A stretch of DNA of 64,000 nucleotides, from NCBI GenBank assembly GCA_965228695.1, contig CBDDIB010000002.1, forward strand, positions 2,728,001-2,792,000. Reading direction: 5' to 3'. This DNA comes from JAJFJD01 sp965228695 (lineage in GTDB: Bacteria > Pseudomonadota > Alphaproteobacteria > UBA8366). Below the pieces are notes generated by a model. That model did no database searches. It was not told the DNA's origin and saw only the letters and a program-made list of their open reading frames with translations. The translations under genes and the position numbers were made by a program. Below are positions 55,403-61,761 of the stretch, piece after piece (the stretch's first letter is position 1; each line of letters begins with the position of its first letter).

Positions 55403-57757
55403 ATGAAGACGGCTATTGTCGAAGTCGCGGGCCTGATCTCTACGCTGAGCGCGAAAGGCGTTGAAAAACAACTGGCCCGGCTTCCCGGCGTGCAAAAGGT
55501 CGAGGTGAACTACGTCGCCGGCAGCGCCGCCGTCACCTATGACGAAACGCGCGTCGACCTCAAGGCGATTAAAGCAAAGGTCGGCGAGTGCGGCTATCAC
55601 TGCGGTGGCGAGCTCGTGCCGAAGCACGTCTGCGCGCCCGAGGACCCGCCAGGGGAGAGCGTCGCCGTCACGATGCCCGTGCATGAACACCATGCGGCGG
55701 CGGGCCGGGCAAAGGCGAAAGCCGAGAAAGAGCCGGACGTCGATCACGCGGCGCATGAGATGGGCCATGGCGGCGGCATGAGTATGGAAGCGATGGTGCG
55801 CGACATGCGCAACCGCTTCTGGATGGCGTTGGCTTTCAGCGTTCCGATTTTCGTCTACTCGCCGATGGGCGGACTGTTTACGCCGCCGGCGCCGCCGTTC
55901 GGTCTCCGCCTGGATCTCTGGCTATTCTTCCTAGCGAGCGCTGCCGTGCTCTATCCGAGTTGGCCATTCTTCGTCGCCGCTTGGCGGGCGCTTCGCAACG
56001 GCGTTCTCAACATGGCGGTGCTGGTCGTTCTGTCGGTCGGCACCGGATATATATTCAGCGTCGGCGCAACCTTCTTCTTTCCCGGCGTGCAGTTCTACGA
56101 AGCTGTGGCCGTACTTCTGGTCTTCATCTTGCTCGGGCACTGGCTGGAGATGCGGGCCCGCGCCGGGGCTTCCGACGCCATTCGATCCCTGATGGACCTG
56201 GCGCCGCCGATGGCCAATGTTCTGCGCGGCGACCGTGAAATCGAGGTTCCCACCGCGGAAGTTCGTCAAGACGACATCGTCGTGATCCGGCCCGGCAACA
56301 AGATCCCCGTTGACGGCGAGATCTTCGAGGGCGAGTCGCAAGTCGATGAATCCATGCTGACCGGCGAGTCCATGCCGGTGGCGAAGAAGCCCGGCGACGC
56401 GGTGATCGGCGCGACGATCAACAAGAGCGGTAGTTTTAAGTATCGCGCGACCAAGGTCGGCGCCGATACGGCGCTCGCGCAGATCGTCAAACTGGTGCAG
56501 GAAGCCCAGAACTCCAAGGCCCCGGCGCAGCTGCTTGCCGACAAGGCCTCCCAATGGCTGGTGCTGATCGCGGTGGTCATCGGCCTTTCGACGTTTGCAA
56601 TCTGGTTCTGGTGGATCGGTGAGCCTTTACTGTTCGCCCTGACGCTGACGATCACCGTCTTCGTCATTGCCTGCCCGGACGCGCTTGGGCTCGCCACACC
56701 GATGGCGGTCATGGTCGGCACCGGATTGGGGGCCATGAACGGGATTCTGTTCAAAAACGCCGGTGCGCTGGAGGAGGCGACCAAGCTCGACATGATCGTC
56801 TTCGACAAGACGGGGACGCTGACGATGGGCGAACCCGAGGTGGTCGAGACGGTCGCGTCTCCCGATGTGACGGCTGACGAAGTTCTCGCTTTGGCGGCCA
56901 CCGTCGAGCAAGGATCCGATCATCCGCTGGCGCGGGCCATTTCGAAGCGCGCGGCGGACCTGCAAATGCAGCCACTGTCCGGCTTCCAGAACATCGAAGG
57001 CAAAGGCGCGCAGGCCGAAATCGGAGGCCATGAAATCCTTCTTGGCAACCGTCGCTTGATGGATGAGCGCCAGGTCGCAATGAACGGCCTGGAATCCGAG
57101 GCACAGCGGTTGCAAGGCGCCGGCCAGACGGTTGTCCATATCGCACAAGCGGGTCGGCTTGTTGGCCTAATCGCCATCGCCGATGCGCCGCGACCGACGG
57201 CTCCTGCAATGGTGGCAAAGCTGCGCGAACGCGGTGTCGAGGTCGCGATGCTTACCGGCGATAACCAGGAGACCGCGGACCGGATCGCGTCGGGTCTTGG
57301 CATCACCACCGTTCTCGCCGACGTGCTGCCGGGGCAGAAGGCTGACAAGGTCAAGGAGTTGCAGGGCCAAGGCAAGAGGGTGGGCATGGTCGGAGATGGT
57401 GTGAACGATGCACCGGCTCTGACTCAAGCCGACGTCGGGTTTGCCATCGGCGCCGGCACCGACGTTGCCATAGAGAGCGCCGACGTGGTGCTGATGAAAA
57501 GCGACCCCTATGACGTCGTTGGCGCGATCGAGCTGTCGCGCGCGACCCTGCGCAAGATGCATCAGAATCTGTTTTGGGCAGTGGGCTACAATGTCGTCGC
57601 TTTCCCCGCGGCGGCAGGTGTCTTTTATCCCTTTGTCATCAGCCCGGAGGTGGCCGCGCTCGCCATGTCCGGAAGCTCGGCGCTCGTCGCTGTCAACGCC
57701 ATGCTCCTGAAACGGACGCGGCTGGAGGGTATTCATGCGGCGACACGCACAGCCTGA
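55403..57757 (+). CDS. P1B-type metal-translocating ATPase with CPD motif
   Basis: The 784-residue pump has a heavy-metal-associated fold at residues 1-65 lacking CxxC (GLISTLSAKGVEKQL instead), a His/Met-rich linker, eight predicted helices, TGES, DKTGT and GDGVNDAP. The intramembrane motif reads CPDALGLATP, where copper and silver pumps have CPC. Loss of the second Cys would change metal specificity; this CPD form appears in a distinct set of proteobacterial pumps as far as I recall. It sits behind a YHS protein and the phaC remnant. Confidence 0.88.
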   Translation: MKTAIVEVAGLISTLSAKGVEKQLARLPGVQKVEVNYVAGSAAVTYDETRVDLKAIKAKVGECGYHCGGELVPKHVCAPEDPPGESVAVTMPVHEHHAAAGRAKAKAEKEPDVDHAAHEMGHGGGMSMEAMVRDMRNRFWMALAFSVPIFVYSPMGGLFTPPAPPFGLRLDLWLFFLASAAVLYPSWPFFVAAWRALRNGVLNMAVLVVLSVGTGYIFSVGATFFFPGVQFYEAVAVLLVFILLGHWLEMRARAGASDAIRSLMDLAPPMANVLRGDREIEVPTAEVRQDDIVVIRPGNKIPVDGEIFEGESQVDESMLTGESMPVAKKPGDAVIGATINKSGSFKYRATKVGADTALAQIVKLVQEAQNSKAPAQLLADKASQWLVLIAVVIGLSTFAIWFWWIGEPLLFALTLTITVFVIACPDALGLATPMAVMVGTGLGAMNGILFKNAGALEEATKLDMIVFDKTGTLTMGEPEVVETVASPDVTADEVLALAATVEQGSDHPLARAISKRAADLQMQPLSGFQNIEGKGAQAEIGGHEILLGNRRLMDERQVAMNGLESEAQRLQGAGQTVVHIAQAGRLVGLIAIADAPRPTAPAMVAKLRERGVEVAMLTGDNQETADRIASGLGITTVLADVLPGQKADKVKELQGQGKRVGMVGDGVNDAPALTQADVGFAIGAGTDVAIESADVVLMKSDPYDVVGAIELSRATLRKMHQNLFWAVGYNVVAFPAAAGVFYPFVISPEVAALAMSGSSALVAVNAMLLKRTRLEGIHAATRTA

Positions 57758-58943
57758 ACCTTTGGCGCGGCCCAGGCACTTGTCGCCTGACGAACCCGTC
57801 ACCATCGTCGGCGCCGGGTTGGCCGGGCTTGCCTGTGCCATCGTGCTAGCCCGGGCCGGCCGGCCGGTCATCGTGCGTGAATGGCACGAGACGGTCGGAA
57901 GCCGGTTTCATGGGGATTATCAAGGGCTCGAAAACTGGAGCGATGCGCGGGACGTCCTCGACGAACTGCGCGGGTCCGGTATCGAGACAAGTTTCGACCA
58001 TCATCCGGTGCGAGAAGGCGCTGCCTTCGACGCCCGGGGCAAAACCTATCCGATCCGCGGCGACCGGCCGCTCTATTACCTGGTGCGTCGCGGCGCGCAC
58101 GGCGGCAGCCTGGAATTCGCTCTGCTTAAACAGGCGTATGGCGCCGGCGCCGAGGTGCGGTTTGGAGACCGTGTCGCAAACCCGGAGGGTCGGGCCGTTC
58201 TCGCGATCGGGCCACGCACAGCCGATGCCATCGCTGCCGGCTACGTGTTCGAGACCGATCGACCCGACGGCAATTGGATTGCCTTCAGTGACCGGCTCGC
58301 GCCGCTCGGCTACGCCTATCTCCTAATTCATGGCGGCCGCGGCACGGTGGCAAGCTGCATGTTCACCGGCTTCAAGCGCCAAGCGGAACATGTCGAACGG
58401 ACAGTGGCCTTTTTCACCGAGAAGGCCGGGCTTGAAATGCGCGACCCTAAGCCATTTGGCGGTTACGCCAACTTCCGTCTGCCGCGCACCGCCCTGCAGG
58501 GAGGACATCCGGTGGTCGGCGAGCAGGCCGGCTTCCAGGATGCGCTCGCCGGCTTCGGCATGCGCTACGCCCTACGCTCGGGCATTCTCGCGGCCCGCAG
58601 CCTGCTTGAGGACGTGGACTATACGCGGCTCTGGCGCCAAGAACTCCTGCCGCTGCTCAGGACCGGCGTCAGCAACCGCTTCATCTTCAACAGCGCGGGC
58701 GAGCGTGGTCGGCGCTGGGCGCTGCGCGGGCTGAGCCGATCGGACACCACGGCAAAGCTGCGGCGACTCTATCGGCCGTCGCTTCTGAGCCTTCTCGTCT
58801 ATCCGGTCGCGCGATGGCGCTATCGGGCGCCGCTTACCGATCCGAGCTGTGACCATGTCTCTTGCGGCTGCGTTTGGTGCCGCCACGGTGCGGGCCACGC
58901 CGCAACGGATTTCGCACAATCGGTCGTGCCAAAGGAGGCATAA
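57735..58943 (+). CDS. FAD-dependent oxidoreductase with Cys-rich C-terminus
   Basis: GGAGGG precedes ATG 57735, which lies within the end of the ATPase gene. The 402 residues start with a dinucleotide-binding motif IVGAGLAGLACAIVLARAG and resemble geranylgeranyl reductase-like or monooxygenase-like flavoproteins. The C-terminus has CDHVSCGCVWCRHG, a possible metal site. Function unknown; overlap with the ATPase suggests a shared role in metal or lipid redox. Confidence 0.82.
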   Translation: MRRHAQPEPLARPRHLSPDEPVTIVGAGLAGLACAIVLARAGRPVIVREWHETVGSRFHGDYQGLENWSDARDVLDELRGSGIETSFDHHPVREGAAFDARGKTYPIRGDRPLYYLVRRGAHGGSLEFALLKQAYGAGAEVRFGDRVANPEGRAVLAIGPRTADAIAAGYVFETDRPDGNWIAFSDRLAPLGYAYLLIHGGRGTVASCMFTGFKRQAEHVERTVAFFTEKAGLEMRDPKPFGGYANFRLPRTALQGGHPVVGEQAGFQDALAGFGMRYALRSGILAARSLLEDVDYTRLWRQELLPLLRTGVSNRFIFNSAGERGRRWALRGLSRSDTTAKLRRLYRPSLLSLLVYPVARWRYRAPLTDPSCDHVSCGCVWCRHGAGHAATDFAQSVVPKEA

Positions 58944-58949
58944 ACGCTA

Positions 58950-59732
58950 ATGGAAGTCATTGATCTGAAGGGCCGAAAAGGTTTGGTGGTGGGTATTGCG
59001 AATGAGCACAGCTTAGCCTGGTCGGCTGCGCAGCATTTCAGGAATGCAGGCGCGGATCTGGCCATTACCTATCTCAACGACAAGGCCAAACACTTTGTCG
59101 AACCGCTTGCGCAGGAGGTCGGGGCGCCGCTGTTCCTACCCTGCGACGTCGCCGAGCCGGGTCAGCTGGAGGCCGTGTTCAAGGCGATCGACGAGGAATG
59201 GGGCCGATTGGACTTCCTGCTCCATGCCATCGCCTGGGCCCGCAAGGAGGACCTGCACGGACGGCTGACCGACTGCTCGGCCGACGGCTTCGCCGAGTCG
59301 ATGCTCATTTCCTGTCACTCTTTCATTCGAATGGCGAAGCTTGCAGAGCCGCTGATGCAAAAGGGCGGCAGCCTGATGACAATGAGCTATTACGGTGCCG
59401 AGAAAGTGGTCGACCACTACAATGTCATGGGGCCGGTCAAGGCCGCGCTCGAGGCTTCGGTGCGTTATTTGGCGCATGAGCTCGGCCGCAAATCGATCCG
59501 GGTTAACGCGATCTCCGCGGGCGCGGTCGCCACCCGCGCTGCTTCGGGCATCGAGCACTTCGACGAGTTGTTGAACGAGACCGTGCGCAAGGCGCCTTTG
59601 CGGCGCACGGTCGACGCTTGTGAAGTCGGGCGCGCCGCACTCATGCTGACAAGCGATTATACGACGGCCATCACTGGCGAGACCCTCTATGTCGATGCGG
59701 GCTTTCATATCGAAGGCATGGTGTTCCACTGA
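58950..59732 (+). CDS. fabI: Enoyl-ACP reductase FabI
   Basis: AAAGGAGG precedes ATG 58950. The 260-residue SDR has the FabI-type cofactor motif GIANEHSLAWS and catalytic residues in SYYGAEKVVDHYNVMGPVKAALE-like segment (Tyr, Tyr, Lys). It reduces enoyl-ACP in fatty-acid synthesis. Since it lies in a stress operon rather than with core fatty-acid genes, it is probably a second copy used under stress, which is inference. Confidence 0.92.
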   Translation: MEVIDLKGRKGLVVGIANEHSLAWSAAQHFRNAGADLAITYLNDKAKHFVEPLAQEVGAPLFLPCDVAEPGQLEAVFKAIDEEWGRLDFLLHAIAWARKEDLHGRLTDCSADGFAESMLISCHSFIRMAKLAEPLMQKGGSLMTMSYYGAEKVVDHYNVMGPVKAALEASVRYLAHELGRKSIRVNAISAGAVATRAASGIEHFDELLNETVRKAPLRRTVDACEVGRAALMLTSDYTTAITGETLYVDAGFHIEGMVFH

Positions 59733-59938
59733 TGGCGGACTTCGGACCCGAAAAGGATGTCACGGTTACCGACCCGGTGTGCGGGACGCATTTGGCGCTC
59801 GAGAAGGCCGTCGCCCAAGAGGAGCACGAAGGTTGGGCATTCTTCTTCTGCTCGAACGCCTGTCACAGGTTCTTTCTGGCCGCGCCGGAGCAATATTCTG
59901 AGAGCCGGCCGCAGGCTGCACGAAAGAACACTCCCTAG
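59732..59938 (+). CDS. Small YHS-domain protein
   Basis: ATG 59732 overlaps the fabI stop in TGATG. The 68-residue protein consists of a YHS domain: TDPVCGTHLALEKAV and WAFFFCSNACHRFFL, with APEQY after it. It has no membrane helix, so it could act as a soluble metal carrier. Confidence 0.85.
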   Translation: MADFGPEKDVTVTDPVCGTHLALEKAVAQEEHEGWAFFFCSNACHRFFLAAPEQYSESRPQAARKNTP

Positions 59939-59957
59939 CAATCAGAGGAGAACTTCC

Positions 59958-60383
59958 ATGAAACACGTTCTCATTACGGGTGTCTTCGTTGCCAGTTTGG
60001 CGGCTTCACCGGTCTTGGCACAACAGTCCGAACACCAGCATGGCCAACCGGACGGCACGGAGAATGACCAGAGTGGCCAGCATGGTCACGGCGCCATGAT
60101 GCAGGATTCTGAGGCCATGCAACTGCATCGTAAACAAATGCAGCAAATGCGCGAACTGATAGAACGGGCACGTGTCACTGAAGACCCCGAAGAACGAGCA
60201 CGACTGCTGGCACAACATCAAAAGATGATGGCGAATCGTATGGCCGAGGTAGTGGGCGATGGTGATCGAGCTGCGATCAAGGAGCGCTGTCATCGGCATA
60301 TGACGATGTTGCACGACATGATGGAGCAGATGTCCGCGCGACAAGGAATAGAAGAGCACTATTGGGGAAGCCCGGAGCCTTAG
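59958..60383 (+). CDS. Periplasmic His/Met-rich protein
   Basis: AGAGGAG lies before ATG 59958. The 141 residues begin with a signal peptide cleaved near VLAQQ and hold many His and Met (QSEHQHG, QHGHGAMM, MQLHRKQMQQM). Such composition suggests copper or silver binding in the periplasm, similar in style to CopC/PcoE-like or LTXXQ-type stress proteins. No family assignment is firm. Confidence 0.72.
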   Translation: MKHVLITGVFVASLAASPVLAQQSEHQHGQPDGTENDQSGQHGHGAMMQDSEAMQLHRKQMQQMRELIERARVTEDPEERARLLAQHQKMMANRMAEVVGDGDRAAIKERCHRHMTMLHDMMEQMSARQGIEEHYWGSPEP

Positions 60384-60486
60384 GAACAATGATCCTGCAA
60401 CTGAGCATGCACAGGAGTATAACTGCAGCGTCTAAACAACGATGGCAGCGCACTTTGGCCATCACATTTATCGAAAAGAAAGTTAT

Positions 60487-60907
60487 ATGATGAACAAAAT
60501 GAAATCGTTTGGCATTTCGCTCTAGGTAGCGGGCACGTTGATCCTTGGCACCGTGATGGTTTCTTCGACAGCCAATGCCGCCGAGATACCGGTGCATAAA
60601 TCGCCGTTGTGCGGATGTTGCAGCTTAGGGGTCGCCCATCTGGAGGCGGAAGGCTTCGAGGTTGAAGTTGAGGATCATGAGAACTTGACGTCGGTTAAGG
60701 TGGCCTATGGTTTTCCTTTGCGCCTCGGGAGTTGCCACACGGCCATCGTTGACGGCTACGTCATTGGAGGAACGACCGGACGCGATCGGTCTCGCTGTCC
60801 CAGGAATGCCTTTTGGTTCGCCCGGCATGGAGGTCGACGGTCGCAAGCAACCCTATGAGGTGATTTTGTTCAGCCAGAACGGACAAACGATCTTCGCAAG
60901 GCATTGA
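60487..60907 (+). pseudogene. Broken DUF411-family metal-binding protein gene
   Basis: The reading starts at ATG 60487, meets TAG 60523-60525 in the signal peptide, then continues with the DUF411 core KSPLCGCC, HLEAEGF and SCHTAIVDGYVI. After about 60770 the frame changes, and DAIGLAVPGMPFGSPGMEV and FARH follow in another frame to TGA 60905. About ten residues between VIGG and ERPDA are missing, so a deletion caused the frameshift. DUF411 proteins are periplasmic copper- or metal-linked; this copy is inactive. Confidence 0.8.
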
Positions 60908-61034
60908 TGATCAACTGATTTTCGCCTTGCAGCTATGGCGCTCAGGGGGGTGAATTCGGCCACTTGTTCAAAGAATCCAGTAAAATCGAAGCCGTAAGAT
61001 TTTTTATTCACATCTACCGGGTCCGGATTCGTAA

Positions 61035-61330
61035 AAACCATCCATGAACGCATAGGGCGGAACATCGAGGTTTCGCGGCGCTGGGCTATGCCGGACACGA
61101 CTTGTGGTGTCGTAGACTGATCCGTGGCGAGGGCAAAACCATCTTTGGTATTTACCCAGTGGGTCGCCGGTCCTCTGGCGAAGCGGCACGCGGTCAGATG
61201 CGCGCAGATGCCGACGATAATCAGCCACTACAGCCGCCGCACGCGCTCCACATCCGTCGCAGGATCGATGAGGTCGGGGTTCCGATCATTCCTTCTGGCG
61301 CGTGCAATTTCATCAGTAAAGAGAATCGCG
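61035..61330 (-). pseudogene. Decayed fragment of a Rieske iron-sulfur protein gene
   Basis: On the minus strand, frame A reads FTDEIARARRNDRNPD, an interrupting TAG, then IVGICAHLTAC; after a frame change, VPLRQRTGDPLGKY, WFCPRHGSVYDT and GPAPRNL-like (SPAPRNLDVPPYAF). These match, in order, the C-terminal half of the cytochrome bc1 Rieske subunit (PetA). One cluster-binding Cys is now Arg (CPRH for CPCH). A stop, a frameshift and a lost ligand make it a remnant. Confidence 0.75.
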
Positions 61331-61534
61331 CCGCTTTGTATCCAGGGGGCCAGAAACGATCGGCGAGCTAGCTGTTCATGCAGTCATTGCCCATTGAGGT
61401 CCTTCCTGGGTTTGACGGTTTACTCATGCGGCAGGCGCCCACGCGATTTCTTCGGCTGTCGCGTATCGACTGCCGGTCTTGTGGTTATGGGCGGAGTCAC
61501 GCCCGCGCCAATGGAATGGCATGGATTGGCGCAC
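61331..61534. other. Degraded intergenic stretch
   Basis: Nothing coding is recognised between the Rieske remnant and the promoter-like site at 61535. It may hold further decayed parts of the same element. Confidence 0.4.
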
Positions 61535-61560
61535 TGTAACGCTACGGACCTTGCCCCGTC
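61535..61560 (+). promoter_or_regulatory. ECF-type promoter candidate for the second ATPase operon
   Basis: TGTAACG (61535-61541), 15-base spacer, CGTC (61557-61560). The small gene at 61629 begins 69 bases downstream. Confidence 0.7.
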
Positions 61561-61628
61561 TTAACAGTAATTCGCGCCTGAGACGCCGTGAATCCAGCGA
61601 AAACGTCCGTCAGTCAAAGGAGAGTGCA

Positions 61629-61757
61629 ATGGACAAGGTCATAGTGCCGATCAGCGACGCGAAGCTCGGCGAAAACAAGAGTGATGGTTTTGCATCATTT
61701 TTCCTTTCTCTGGAAGCGGTCGTATTTCGCAATCGATCAAACCGGAAAGCCGGATAG
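61629..61757 (+). CDS. 42-residue protein of unknown function
   Basis: AAAGGAG lies about seven bases before ATG 61629. The product starts MDKVIVPISDAKLG and ends with a basic NRSNRKAG. It lies four bases before the ATPase start and 69 bases after the promoter-like site, so it may be a leader or small accessory protein; it could also be a truncated relic. Confidence 0.5.
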   Translation: MDKVIVPISDAKLGENKSDGFASFFLSLEAVVFRNRSNRKAG

Positions 61758-61761
61758 ACCG

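Noticed and set aside
60523..60525. TAG in the DUF411 reading as a recoded codon
   Set aside because: It falls in a signal peptide, and the gene also has a frameshifting deletion, so decay is the simpler reading.
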